Positions 26,235 through 40,019 of a stretch of DNA of 64,000 nucleotides are shown one piece after another. The position numbers and the translations under genes are program-made. Every line of letters starts with the position of its first letter. Within the stretch, counting starts at the first letter, position 1. Source of the stretch: Gibbula magus (taxonomy: Eukaryota > Mollusca > Gastropoda > Trochida > Trochidae). The stretch covers positions 67,826,420-67,890,419 of the forward strand of contig OW388289.1 in NCBI GenBank assembly GCA_936450465.1, given 5' to 3'. The notes below the pieces were generated by a model. It had not been told where the DNA came from. It made no database searches and saw only the letters and a program-made list of their open reading frames with translations.

Positions 26235-26342
26235 GTGTGAGATCTGACTTTTACGAAACTCGTTCAAATTTGTGTATAACCCTCGCTCTCGATCGGGCAA
26301 TACACAAATTCACCCTCGTTTCGTAAAAGTCATATGACACAC
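26235..26342. mobile_element. Foldback MITE, about 43-bp arms
   Basis: The left arm at 26235-26277 (GTGTGAG to TTTGTGTAT) is the imperfect complement of 26300-26342, with a 22-base loop. The longest perfect block contains ACTTTTACGAAAC. There is no coding content. Possible flanking duplication is the 'gggtaata' or 'ggtaataa' on each side (about 26208 and 26350). Confidence 0.6.
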
Positions 26343-26499
26343 TTCCTCGGGTAATAATCTCTATATATCCTTATCACTTGTTGTGAATCTGGTATTTCCA
26401 ATCCTGTGATTCCAGTTACACAAGTAAAGGGTACAACGCTTATATAATCAGCAGACTATTAATACCTATATAAACAGAATATTCATTTTGTAGATAGAA

Positions 26500-26960
26500 A
26501 TGACCTCCGTCCATCGGTATGTGTGTGATTCCGGACCAGAAGTTTAAAAAAACCGCAATGACTTGGTCAATGATAGTTGATATTGAAAACAATCATCATG
26601 TATAGATTTTGGGGGTTTTCAACTTCTTTGGAATTTAAGTTTTAGCCGTTTCCATGGAAACAGATCTCACAATTTCGTCGGACAAAAAACTTATTAGGCC
26701 TAGCTAACTTTGACTTGATGATCATCATACTAGTAAGTTGCTGTGGGGGTTTTCTTTGGAGTTTGTTCATTTCCATAAAAACGTAAATGTCTGTTTCCGT
26801 ACCAGAACTGTAAACGGTTTGGTTTATGTCAATGAAACTTGGTATGTGCAACAATAACCATATGTTGATGTGTCTGTGCTGTTTTTCAACGTCGGGCTTT
26901 TGCTTTCAGCCGTTTCGATGGCAAAAAACACCTCGAGCAAATCCCAAATGCCGTTTTTAG
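26500..26960. repeat. Interspersed repeat, 'gccgtttccatgg' family
   Basis: Diverged copy of the family at 6370-6740. It contains 'gggggttttcaacttctttgg', 'gccgtttccatggaaa', 'gaaacttggtatgtgcaaca' and a second 'gccgtttcgatgg', so roughly two core units are present. No protein is encoded. Confidence 0.5.
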
Positions 26961-27956
26961 ATATACCTTTTGAGATGTTCATCTTCTTTGGATTTCATTT
27001 TAGCTGTTTCGATAGAAAGACAATTTCGCTTCTAGAACAGATCATCACGAAGGTTGTCAGAATGATTTACTTAAGAAACTCAAGCATCCCCTTTCAGTAA
27101 ACTTAAACCTGATATTGCACCAGAGTATTATTATTGAGGAATGAAAATATTAACATTGAAGTTTCGTATTCCTCAGCTGTTCATTACGTCCATCATGTTA
27201 CAATTTGGTGTGTACTTCTGGGACGTATAACTTTACAGCTTATTTAAGTTAGTTTTGGCCAATACGTTGATTATTGTGGATATGGTGAATAACCGGGATT
27301 AAAAACAGTATTTTATCTTGATAGAGTTTTCTCGCCGATTTTTCCCTCGATTTTTATTATAAAGAAACAGCCAATGAAATGCCATTTTGAGCAATATTAG
27401 CATATGAGATTACCGGATGAGATGACCGATGATCGACGACGACATATCATATGCTTATAGAATACATGGTACTTTTAGCGATGAGTAACCATGCCCTGAT
27501 CGAGCAGGACAAAACATTCTTCGTGAAGTATTGCATTAGATTTGTTGTTTGAATGGAAGCAAAAATGTTATGCACTTTCAACGGAATCTTTAAATGAATC
27601 CATTTTCTTTGTTGTTGTGTTAATGTTGAATTAATTTTTTTGTAATCATTAATTTATTGAAAGTTATATACTAATCATGTGAATTTGACAACGTAATCAA
27701 AGTACTGCTATATTATACTATACTATATCATTATTATAATATTATCTTATACAAGAGTTAGATTTTCACTTTGTATTCTCTATAGTTGTTAACGAAGCAC
27801 TGAGGAAGGCACATAAGACACTTATCACCGGATATAAGGGACACAGCATATTGCATCAGATCTCAATCAAATTACATGTGGTCGTCCATTCACAACTCCC
27901 ACAAACTCGCAGAATGTCAAACGCGGACTCGATGTAGATTCTCTCTCCGTCTCAGC

Positions 27957-28095
27957 ATGTAACCTACTCAATAAAGATGACAGTAATGATCTGATTACAG
28001 AGTGATGTAATATGACGAGGGAGCAGAGTAATGAGACACATGTCACTACAACAAACTAATGAGGCCCCTAGATGTTCTACATCTTGAATAGAGAT
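27957..28095. repeat. Dispersed repeat homologous to the minisatellite flank
   Basis: Contains 'tgtaacctactcaata', 'gatgacagtaatg', 'aactaatgaggcccctagatg' and 'cttgaatagagat' in the same order as 11140-11275, with moderate divergence. It lacks the 39-bp array. Confidence 0.5.
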
Positions 28096-28199
28096 GATGC
28101 ACGTTTTTAATTTTGAATAATACTGTCTCTTTAAAGAGTAAATGAATAAGTCGAATTCGTGTAACATTACCATTAGTAATGCGGCCCCTAGAGTTTGGG

Positions 28200-30820
28200 G
28201 TAATGTTATTCGCGTTTACAATATTGCATTACAATTTTTCAATGAATAAAATAAGAAACATTCAAGGCAAAATGTCATCGTTAATGGATAGAAAACATTA
28301 GCATGATGCCACATTCATAAAAATATTCTGGTCTCTTTATTAGCGGTTAAGTCTGTTGGCAAATGTCAATCTGCTCCTGCTGCTCCGTATGACCGGCGAG
28401 CTTGCTGGGGGCTATACAAGGACACTGACCGACATCCTAGCTGGACAACTATAGATAGTGACCATTACCTTGCACACATAATACCTTGACATTATTATAT
28501 CCATACTGAATGATGTGGTCTAGTTCATGTCCCCGTTGTGTGAACTGGAATAAATAACATAACATAACATTACATAAATCTATTGATAAGCTACATATCA
28601 ACGAAGGCAATATACAGTGAATAGCCAGATTTATTCACACACCGGACACTGTAATACGTTATGAAAATTGTAAGTGATCAGTTGTAAAATTCCTCGTGCA
28701 CGTATTCCGTCAGCGCTATAACTATAAAATCAATGTTAAAACTTGAAGAACTAAAAAAGCTTGAGCTTAATAATCAATGCATTTATATAAATCCGCTCGC
28801 AAGCTATTGCAATGTAATTTTAGATAAATTGAATGTTATTGTACAGTATCAATTTTATCTTTGTAAGACAAAATATTTTATTTCAGCAGCTTGATTTAAC
28901 ATTCATTTTATAGTTATATAACGTTTGAAGGACTCGTTTGTAAGAGGCATAACTCTCATTTGCATACCTTTCAGCCTAGGCATATTTAGGCTGTACATTA
29001 CCTTAAGCAAAGAGAGATAACTGCTTTGGCCTGAATTATTCCTTCTCTTTGATACTTCTCCATGCTTATTGCAATTGTGTATGTTCTCTGGAGTGATGTA
29101 GAAGGCGGATGTGCATTGTACATGCATTGTGAATGTTGAGTATTTTGGTTTGTTTAAGACATTGTTCGTTTCTTAAAAAACATTGTACAACTTAAACGTC
29201 ATTGCAATATTAACAGTTTGTTTGAAATATTGTCCCTGTTATGAGTTTGCAAAGTGCAAAATCAATTGGTCCAGCAGATATCAAAGAGGAATTTCAAATT
29301 CAGTGTACTACCTGAACAAGCCCTAAAGTGGATGTATGACTATCCCTCATTAAATGGTCGAGTTTTTCTTTAAATTTCTAATGTCCAAAAAGCAAACAGT
29401 GAAAATTAAATTGCAACTGATTGACAACACATACCCATACATATGCTATTTTCTAAGATTGATTCATTATTCTGATTACTATACCAACATTTTACATGCA
29501 GTTCAGAGAGAGAAACCTTCCTTCCATGTACAATGGAGTGTCAATCCAGGGTATGTCAAGTGGAATATAACTCACGTCCTCTGTATGTACATTCCGTTTT
29601 CTTGTATTTAATAATAATAACAATGTGTGTACTTATATAGCGCTATACTTCCATACACCAAGTGCATGCTCAAAGCAAGTGGTATCTTACTGTATTGGTC
29701 GGTCCTAAATTGAGATTGTGTATTTTATTCGACAACGTTCACAAAATGCATACTGACAACGCTGAGTTGGTTCGATGTTCCTGTAATAATAAGTGTGGCC
29801 TAATAGCTTGTCTCCTGTAACCCGTACAGTCTGATTGAGCATTGATAACTCAGAATATCGAGAATGATCGTATGGTCTTTCTTCGATCGATTTAGTATTA
29901 ACACGTGTAGGTGAAATTGTAGAGCTATTATAGAGATTGTGAATACACGATCATATTGAAACGATAAAATGTGGTGAAATTTACATGTTTGTGTATGTAT
30001 AGGCAACATCAATATACCAGACACATTTCAAAGTCACCACATAATCATTAACACGACGCATTAATACTTGCTTACCAACATGTATATTTTGTAGTTTAGT
30101 GATCGCTATTATTCAGAAAACTATCAGTCTCTAAACTTGATATATTGCCATTTGAACAAATTAGAATCAGATAGAGATTATTTTCTCTTCAAACATCTAA
30201 CCTTACACACTATTAATTGACTGTAGCTCCAGGAATATATGTTTACAAATTAATGTGACTCGCATTGCAATCCTTACGGGAATCACTTCTTAATCCTTAA
30301 TGAGCCATGAGTCTAAACTGTAAACATCAGCAAAGTGATTATGTTTATGCAGATTTATCATAACCTTCTTTGTGAGGTTGTGTGATTTATTGATTTATTA
30401 CCTAGATCACGAGTTATATTTATTTTTCTTGTGTGAATTATGAAATAAAAACAAAATTATGTTGAGTGTTCGAGAAAAAACGTGAAAGTATATATCTGAA
30501 ATTATAATTTTAGAATTAATATTAATAGATTATGATGCTAACATTAAATCCAAATAAACAACAATTAAATATTTTAAAGTACCATTAATCTGCTATTTAA
30601 AATCTTCTAAAATGCTTTTATAGTTCTCGGATTCAATTATCCATTATTCTTACACTCAGACTGAAAAAACAGGATTTTCCATCAAACTAAAAACTGAATG
30701 CCTTGGAGCAGTTATCTTACCCCTGGGCAGTCTCTTGATATCTAAAAGTGTCAACCCTCATTAATTAACATCTGATGTGAGGGTTGGTCGGGCAGGAATA
30801 ACGCTCTCATGGACAATGTC
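28200..30820. other. No gene seen; intergenic
   Basis: AT-rich. A GC-richer block at about 28370-28560, ending in a short repeated 'aacat' tract, may be an unrecognised small interspersed element. No exon could be supported. Confidence 0.4.
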
Positions 30821-30839
30821 AACAATGAAAGGTTGCATA

Positions 30840-31012
30840 AACCGTGTGGCCCCTATGTCCCTTATTATGGGTCACAGCGTCACCAAATATAACATTCATA
30901 ATCTCCATTGGTAAGGAAGTATATACACACGATTTCAGCTCTCTGCAGCCAATGGTTAGAAGACAGTTAAAAATAAACGTTTTACGTATGAAGTCGGGCC
31001 TGATGAGCTAAA
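30840..31012 (+). mobile_element. Short pearl/HINE-like copy with 3' terminus
   Basis: One diverged core unit (ggcccctatgtccc, gggtcacagcgtcacc, tctccattggtaagg, ttcagctctctgcag) is followed by 'cgggcctgatgagctaaac'. That terminal motif is shared with the element ending near 61000. The tetranucleotide tract found there is absent here. Confidence 0.6.
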
Positions 31013-31556
31013 CATGAACAAGCTTACAAATTCCATTTGTCATAAACTTCTTTTCAACATTTAATAACTATAAATATCGATGATTATATAGAAACTAACC
31101 TTGTAAATTTTGTCAACTGTTTAAGTATTTAGAAATTGATATAAACTAAACAAATCATTAATAAGGTTAGGTAAACATGTTGATCGTGTTGCAATCAAAT
31201 GGATTAAATGATGAAATATAATCTAATCCATGTTCATTTTGTAAAATATTTTAAAATATTAAAATGATTTTATTTAAAAACCACTCTCAGTATCCTGAAA
31301 TCAGATTCCTGCAATAACTATGCAACCTGAGTCATGTGTCATATTTCTGTTCTTTTCTTTCTGAAAAACCAATACACCCAACCATTCATTATCATGAAAT
31401 AAGAAACATCAGTTCAATTTACGAAGTGTGTCAAAGCTAACAAATTACAATCAATTTGAAATTGTACCCCAATACAGATTAAAGGGACACTCAGCGTATG
31501 TATACATGTACAGTTTGGAAAAATAGAACAAACAAATACAATTAGAAATCGTTTTA

Positions 31557-32116
31557 TTCCACCGGTATGTAATACCCTGGGATATAGTCGTCGCCCTGTC
31601 CGTTCATTCGTCCGTCCGTCTGTCCGTCCGTCTGTCCGTCCGTTCACCCGTAATTCGTTTCCGGAGCACACCTCAAAAACCGCTCGTGTTATCTTTCTGA
31701 AACTTTTCAGGTGTATTACCCACCAACTGAAGTGGTGCCTTTTGATATTTTCAGATTTCTGAAATTATTATTTTATTATGTCCATAGAAACGTGTCGGAT
31801 TTGGACTTTTACCAGAGATAGGTTCCGGGGCACAGCTCCAAAACCCTTCATCATATCTTCCTGAAACTTTGCACATGTATTACCCAATAACTGAGGTGGT
31901 GCCTTTTGATATTTTCAGATTTAAAAGAAAATTGTTTTTGTTTCCATAGATAAATTGGATTTTGACTTTGTTCAGGGATAGGTCTACTTCCGGGGCAGTA
32001 CTCCAAAACGCTTGATCATACCTGAAACTCAGCATGTATTATCCATTAACTGAAGTACTAGATACACACTTATCTGTCAAACATGTTTTACAAAATTATG
32101 TGGGACCGGTGGGATG
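31557..32116 (-). mobile_element. Pearl-like element with 164-bp cores
   Basis: From the left: an end motif 'ttccaccggtatg', a 'tccgtccgtctgtccg' tetranucleotide tract at about 31608-31650, then about 2.4 tandem cores of about 164 bp (starting near 31662, 31826 and 31990, each with 'ggtgccttttgatattttcag' or its remains), and a right end 'gggaccggtgggatg'. The termini share an inverted CCACCGGT. Core plus ACGG-type tract plus short inverted ends is the layout described for bivalve pearl elements, later grouped with non-autonomous Helentrons. It encodes no protein. Confidence 0.65.
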
Positions 32117-32642
32117 TGTCAGCTTCTGAAGACTCTTGTTTAAGAGAGGCTAATGTTGAATAACATACATGTATAATGCCAAGGACGGGCATAAATCACA
32201 AAAACATATCCTTTTCCCAATGTTGCATTCTCCATCCTCTGTGACAGTGATGCTAAGACGAACTTATCTCAGTGCATTTCTAACGCGAGCAGGCTCCAAA
32301 CTTCACTTACGCTCGTATTGTCACTAGTTCCAGCGTATAATTATGCTACACTACACAGGTCTAAGCTTAATAACAGTTAAAATCAGGACGTGTTTTATAA
32401 TGGATTTAAATGAAAGAGACCATCACGAGTTGTATGTGTTGCTGTGGTGTGTCATGTGTTATTTCAATAATAATTTGCACAAGAATGGATGAATATATCA
32501 TATACAAGTGTATCAACAGAAACAGATTATATTATGACACAATCTTAAACTATGACATTCAAATATATCATGACGAAATGTGACAAAACATGTAATTGCA
32601 GTCCACTTACATGTAGGCCCTAAAAACAGTATTTTTTGGGAA

Positions 32643-32766
32643 AGGGCACTGGAGTAACGAACGTTCTTTCCACTTGTGGAAAGGCGTTCTTTTGGCGTGG
32701 AAAGAGGCATCTTTCCACGTCTTTCCAAAGACGGAAAGAACGACCTTTCCAAACCCCCTTTGGAAA
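32643..32766. repeat. Chain of four short hairpins (TTTCCA family)
   Basis: Four consecutive short palindromes built on CTTTCCAC/GTGGAAAG follow one another. They are 32666-32683 (8-bp arms, 2-base loop), 32697-32718 (8-bp arms, 6-base loop), 32721-32738 (6-7-bp arms) and 32746-32766 (TTTCCAAA/TTTGGAAA). The block starts with 'ggcactggagtaacg', whose complement ends the related locus at 44411-44552. Confidence 0.65.
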
Positions 32767-32879
32767 TATAGGCCAAAAGGCGGTCTTTCCCCTTGTCAAG
32801 CGCTACCTGTCAACAATATCTATAGAAATATCGTTTATGACTAGATTGTCTTTGATTTATGTACCATATTAAATATCAT

Positions 32880-35540
32880 TTTGATTTAGGAAATTTTAAG
32901 ACTTTGATAACTATTTTGACATTAAAAGAATAAGTTGATAAATATATGTTTGTTTTCATTATTTTGACTTAATTAAACATTATTTGTAAACTAAATTCAA
33001 ACTTTGATTTGAGATGTATTCTAACAAGAAAGTGACTTTAAAATAAAATGAGATAGCATAATATGTTGACTTTGTTAAAAGGATGAAATTACTGAACATA
33101 TTTGTTCATATATTTTGATAACCAAAATGATATTGTTGAAAAGTAAATGTTATATTTAAGTTTTAAAACATAAAGTTGTACAAGGTTTTGACAATAATTA
33201 GATAAAATTTATTTTATTTTTAATAAAAAAAACAACATTTTGGTTGAATGATTTTAAATTGTTTTTATTTAATCCGTAAGTATGACTTTAATTGGAATGT
33301 AATCAGTCTACGAACGAACTCCAGAAACAGGCTTTCTAGAACTTTTTTACAAATCCTACTTAAGCTGAAAAAACTAAATGTAAAATGTACTGGAGGTTAG
33401 TTGTTCTGGAAATTCTTCTTGATAAGCATTTTTAATTTATGCTGTCCAACTACCCTATGCCGCAGACATCCCTGATTATGCACCTTGCGACCTGTTAATA
33501 TAGGATTAATTACAACATGGATAACCTTCATGATACCAAAACAATTGAACATTGATACATTGAACTATTTATTTCTTCCTGCAGTTAATGCAGTTTGCTT
33601 ACTTAGTTTTTTTGTAGTTCGAGCAAGAATATATTATGTAGTTCAATGTCACTAACGCTCATATACTGAAACTGGGTCTCTAATTCGATAATATTTCATG
33701 TTAAAGGGACATAATCATGTTGGTGAAGTCACATATATATATATATCCAGTGGTATAATTTGTGTTATTTAATTGTTATTTGATATCAACTTTAACCGAA
33801 AATAGCAAGTTTACGGTCAGTCAGTTGATTATAACGAACATACAACCATTTAAAGTCGTGGTTATGATCGAAAACCGGACAATGAACCTTGGCACGCTGC
33901 AGCCATGAAGTCAAACGTAATTTTGGAAACTTTCACAAAGTTGATAGGAAGACAGTTTGCTTCTATAGCCATTAATAGGTCTTATAACGAGTAAATTCGT
34001 GAAATAGAGCCATAATCGTCGGCTACTACACATGTATGAAACTGTTTTTGGTTTTTAATTTTCATTTATATATTTATTATACTAAGCATTTGGGGGTAAG
34101 AATGAAAGTCGATTAAGAAGATATAACTTACACCAGCACCTATTGTTATATGTACATTTTAGAACCAAATAAAATACCATGCAAAACTGATCATGCAGCT
34201 TTAAAAGAATAGGTTTGCATATGACCAAAGAATCACGGATGTGTTCAAAGATAAAACCAATAACCATCCCGGCATGATGTCATCATAAGAAAAGATAACT
34301 ATGTATAATGTTACCACTATGATCATGTCTAAACACTACATGATCCTACAGGGTGAGAAAAATACTCCCCGACGTAATGTGCTCATCTTTTAAATGAAAC
34401 TAATCACTGAAAGAAGAGAGGAGGCTGACAAAATGTTTATTCCACTCCTTGATATCATTAGCTAACCAGTAATTAATCAGTTAAAAAGTAGGTCCTTCAT
34501 ATATAATGATTGACTAGCGATGGAACGAAAGAGAAAATGAATGAGAGATTGGCATGTTCATTCATATCATCTAATTTATATCCAGAAAACTGTGAATGCT
34601 CACCTAGAGCGCTTTTCAAAAACATTAAGTACATTAAATGAATACACACAAGATATCGAGATAAATAGGAGGTTTTGTTTCATGAGAGCAAATTACCCTA
34701 TTTGGATGTTCTTTCTGATGTGAATAATGGCCGATTTTCAAATTAGTCAGTGTATGCTTTATCCAAGCAGTAGTGATCTAAATTATCATAAATTTGATAG
34801 ACCTATCCCGAAAGCTTATTCATTCGACCGGAATCACAAAAATACATAACTTAACAACTGTGAGTTACAGTAAGAACTTGGGCAAAGTATGTTCTGTCAT
34901 ATTGATGATTAACCAATCTCACAGTCTGTTTACTGCTCCACCACTGCTTCTTAACTTGCAGATTCGATATCAATTAAGATCAATCACTGGTAGATTTTAA
35001 AAACATGTCTAAGTGTTTATCATGGGACTGAATTTTACATTTACATTATCAATGACATTAAAATGTTCACTAAATCTGTTAATTAGCCATGTTATGTATA
35101 TGCGGGGTAATATCGGTTTCCTCACCATTAATCATTTCGTTTTTACTCAAAGTTATGTATAACGATCGTATTAACCATATGTACATTTCAAAGAAGAAAT
35201 GTTTCAAAGAGTGTGTACATTTCTTTGATTGGCATTCTAGAAGTTGGGGTGACGAAGAAGAGAGAAACGATCATGTACATTAGCATATGTTTGTTATGTC
35301 AAAGTTGTTCTCAACTGTTCAGATCGACATTCACAGCAATGAGAAACTTGCAGTCATACGTCATATGCTTCATATGCTGTCTGACATTTACGTTTTCCTA
35401 CGTTATCCCTCTGTCATGCTCTCTGCATAAACGTTGTGTCCCTCCTAATGAATTACGTAATGGTTTCATCAAAGACGGCCGAGTTTCACAGATATCACGC
35501 TTCAAAGTATTTCAAGGGTCAATGTGCGTGCTTACGTACG
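32880..35540. other. No gene seen; intergenic
   Basis: Very AT-rich. At about 33703 'ttaaagggacata' resembles the left end of TTAA-type elements, but no matching right end was found. Small frames here have no recognisable composition. Confidence 0.4.
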
Positions 35541-35546
35541 CTCGTT

Positions 35547-35694
<148 letters not shown>

Positions 35695-35779
35695 TTTAAA
35701 AGAATTATTGATTATGATTTTAATGAATTATGTACTTCCCTTTCCATAAGGCCATAGAACGTTCTTGTTAACGTTTTAG

Positions 35780-36130
35780 TTCTTAATACCCCGAAAACAA
35801 AGGCAATGATTATAGATTATAGAGTGAAGAAAAACAACTGTAAACCCGTTCTCATTGACAATTCCAGCATAAAAGTTGTCCCAGAGTACAAATATCTCGG
35901 CACTATTTTTTATGAAAAATTTAACTTTAAACCAAACACAGAGAATCTACAAGAAATGCCAACAAAGACTGTGTTTTACGTGAAGCTTTTAATGTCAATA
36001 CCTTTCCACTTGTTCTTTATTACAAAACTTGTATTAAAAACTTGCTCTGTTTGAGTCTGTTTGAGCATGGCAAGTTGGTTTGGGGGTATTTCATTGCAAA
36101 ACGAAAACAAGCATTAAAACAGTATCGAGT
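35780..36130 (+). pseudogene. LINE reverse-transcriptase remnant
   Basis: The frame from about 35785 encodes a segment with KTKAMIIDYRV and then VPEYKYLGTIF, the YKYLG block that follows the catalytic region in many non-LTR reverse transcriptases. A change of frame near 35975 leads into a second block (FNVNTFPLVLYYKTCIKNLL). The catalytic box and both ends are missing, so it is a short dead fragment of a different LINE lineage from that at 18341-19586. Confidence 0.6.
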
Positions 36131-37499
36131 TGACCAGTAAAATATGAGGTGATGCTTTAAATTTCGAACACTTATTAGGCACGCATAACATATGCTGCAT
36201 ACAAAATCCACTTTCAGAACAAACAGAGCATGAAGACATTCATTCCAACAAACATTGTTGTTTTAAAACAGTTACGTGTATAGGTAAAGATCTGTCTGCC
36301 TTTTTCCACGATATTTCATCCGGTTATTTTGATATGATTTATTATTTTTACAGTCTTATATGTAATGAACAGAAGAAATTCTAATTTATATTTATGAGTT
36401 AAACAATTTATCATAGACTCCTTACAACTATCACACGACTTACTCTTATGAAAGTGTATATTTTTTAATATGAATGATTAATGATAATAAAAAAAACACA
36501 TGCTGTTTAAGTGTATTGAATGAAAATACTAATACGTGTTGGTTCACCTGTTCTTTATTTTTAGATTGTATGCGGAAGAGTTTCAGCCATAATACAAATT
36601 AAATTTGTGATTGTTATGTCGCAAGCTTAAGCAAAATATGAGTGATTATCATGACAATAATGTTGTCAATTTGTTACATTATATACAACTGTATTTTATT
36701 ATGCATTGACTCTTTTTGTCAATCTCATTTTTGGTAAACTTCGCTGACAGTGGTCAGCCAGGGATTATATAATCAGATGGAGTCCCTGGCTATACCTGTT
36801 AAACGCTGCGTTCCGGTCGGTGTTATGTAACATGTGTATTCGCTCTTAAACAAGTCTTCCTGGTGGACTGTAACACTTGACTCGGTTATCTTGTACTGCA
36901 GCCACATTGAGCTATCTAACAACAATCGCTATATACACTTTCATATCGGTATTTAAATCTAACAGTTATGATGACAAAGAGGTACCAGTATGTGCATTTG
37001 CTTCAATTTAATGCTGTATACTAGCCTATAAACGATAAACGTCTCATTATCTGTCGAAACAACATTTTAATGTAATATTGTAAAATTGCAATGACTTTAA
37101 CATGTTATAGAGTTGAACGGATTTTACTATTTATAACGGATATTACTACTATAACTACAAATAATTACATTATAAAATTAAACATTTAGACAGTATAGAC
37201 CTAGATAAAAGGTCACAGTTGTGTAAGCAATGATACTATAAGGTATTTATAGAAGTTTAACATGTATTACTACAAATCATAAAATCCAATTAAAACATAA
37301 AATAAGCACACATCATTTCACCACAGACCCATGTTTCTGTTTAGCACAGTTTGGATGGGGTGATTTTTCATATTTGTTCTGCTCAAATAATTTCATAGAA
37401 GGCGATTTATATAAACATGTTCATTATTGCATACTCGAATACCTACGCTAGATATCTAGATATTACATTTCGCTCAAGTTATGTCACTTCTTTGTGTAT

Positions 37500-37640
37500 G
37501 TGTATGTATGTGTATTAGTATTTAAAGATAACCCTCTCATCAGAGTTGACGAATATACATCCGAATACACATCCACAGCTAGTCGCGAATACACGCCATT
37601 CCTCGCCCCAACAAGCCTAGCTTAATTGCGGGTCATAAAC
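37500..37640. repeat. Dispersed repeat, copy 1 of a pair
   Basis: The blocks 'atgtgtatt', 'tcagagttgacgaatatac', 'gtcgcgaatacacg' and 'aattgcgggtcataaa' occur in the same order at about 39265-39400. The two copies have diverged by substitution and small indels. The family is unknown. Confidence 0.55.
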
Positions 37641-39264
37641 CAGGGGAGAAATTATGCGTTATACATTGAATATTTCGTTATTAGAAAATCGCTCTGTATG
37701 TATTACCTTACATAAATAATGACAAGTATTTTAAATCTTGCTTTTTCTAGCTCTCTGGGATAATGTTGTTTATTTATACAATATCAGTTGATGATGTCCG
37801 TTATTACTGTATTGCGATCTCTACCACAAACACCTCTATCTATTTTATCTTTGGAACTTCTGCGTGTATTGCAGTTTTTTGAGTGACACGCATACAGTTC
37901 ACCAATTCATACTAGATTGTTTTCAAACCTTGTGAAAACGTCTCATCGGTACTATTAGTATATTTGTAATATCATTTATAAAATGTCCATTAGGACAGAC
38001 AGACGAACATAATTATTGCATGTTATATTGATGCATCGTTAAAACATATGCAATAGTTATTTGCGAAAGAATCACTGACAGACAGGTTTTTTCTATATAT
38101 AGGGCCCAGTTTTAACATGACAGCTTGAGATGACGTGAGTTTTCATCAAATCTTTTATAAAAATGGCAAGGCATATTAAGATATATTATAAATATGTAGA
38201 TTATACATTGTTTGTTGATTGCAAAAGCGTCACAAACTAACCATTTGTAAAATTCGTCTTCTATTTGACAAGAAGAATAATTAGAACATCATAGATCATC
38301 CTGTGTGTAACAGTCCTTTCTAAAATGTTGTATGTTTAAGGAGTGTAATGCGATTCTAAATTTACATAGATTTCGTAAGAGTGACTTATCACTAAGAACA
38401 CTTAAATACTAGTCTGGTCCAAAACCCGATTTGAATGATGTAATGACTTAAATAAATTGATGAATTATTTGTGTCGGACCAATTTGTATAAACATACCCT
38501 TTAAACATAAACAAAAATATGTGCCTGTCACCAGCATTTGGATTCAACCAGATATAAGACAATCCACTTGACAATAAATATTTCTTCCTATCAGCTAACT
38601 ATAATGCATGTTAACGGGACATATTTAAGGATGCGTACACGTTATTGAAAATGTATCTTAAAACTAATGTTGTGCATTTGACATTTCATACGAACTTGCT
38701 AGCTGTGTTCATTTGCATCAGTATGATATATATATATTAATTAAAACAATTAGTAGGCCGTTTGCTGCGAACGTACTACATAGCACACGCATTCAGTTTT
38801 AATGTAATATGCTTCATAAACAAAGCATGCATTTATACATTTTATCATTTTCAAATACAAATACAAATTCCAAATTTCTGTCACATCTTCAGTCGGTCTC
38901 ACTTTATTTCCACAAACGATACCTTTAATCAATATTTCCCGAGTTTTTTTTTAATTCTTAATATATAAATTCAGTAGACACTCTCTTGCGTCACATACAA
39001 GTCAATATTTGATTGATTCCACCAGTTTCTAGTTGTGATCCGAAAAAAAGTACGATGGACAGAACATGAGATAAATTTTATTACTTTTATTGAAGATTGT
39101 CCAATTGTTATATACAGCCATAAAATATTTACAAATCATACCCCGACACAATTGCAAAACAGACAGTATATACATATGGGACAACAATTAAACAGAAAAC
39201 TTATGTTAGCTATCTTGATGATACAATTTAATTTGTTGAAGAATGAATGCTTGTCCTATATACA

Positions 39265-39400
39265 CGTGGATGTGTATTGGTCAAAGAAGAGACTACTCTC
39301 GTCAGAGTTCACAAATACACAACCGAATATACATGTGTGCGAAGTCGCGAATACACGCTGTTGAGCCTATCTAAAGATAGCAATTGCGGGTCATAAAACA
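39265..39400. repeat. Dispersed repeat, copy 2 of a pair
   Basis: Homologous to 37500-37640, with 'gatgtgtattggtcaaag', 'gtcagagttcacaaatacac', 'agtcgcgaatacacg' and 'aattgcgggtcataaaac'. Same orientation, about 1.76 kb apart, no coding content. Confidence 0.55.
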
Positions 39401-39868
39401 GTCTGTGCAATACACGAGAATGGTAATTGACAAACTTAATCTGTTCTTACTAACTGTAGTAACACTATCATATTTGTAAAATTTGTATGTTTATTGTGCT
39501 TTATGAGTGTTTTTTTGGCGCGTACGTCTCATTAGGATACTTATTTGAGAAGTCTATCCATTATTTTACGGCACTTTATCTTAACTTTATGAAATTTCTT
39601 TTTTTTTATATGTTACTGTTTTACAAAATAGTCATCACACATTTAACGTTGTTTCCTTATTATCGGTAAAAACTCGTCATTCTGTGACTCAATAATTAAA
39701 GATAACACTATATTCACTCATTCTTGCTGTAATGTAATGAAGTGCGGAAGCAAATTTATTAAAATAATATAAATGTTAATCACATTATAATCACGTTATT
39801 GGTAATTGAGTGTCACATATGTCAAACCTGACGGGTTAGCATATGTTGCATGTTTATTCATATCCGCT

Positions 39869-39870
<2 letters not shown>

Positions 39871-39946
<76 letters not shown>

Positions 39947-39954
39947 ACTGTCTG

Positions 39955-40013
<59 letters not shown>
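39871..40013. repeat. Two (TA)n tracts split by 18 bp
   Basis: TA repeats at 39871-39941 and 39960-40013 are separated by a short unique piece (ctatactgtctgttttt). Open frames of Ile-Tyr residues across it are artefacts of the repeat. Confidence 0.95.
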
Positions 40014-40018
<5 letters not shown>

Positions 40019-40019
40019 G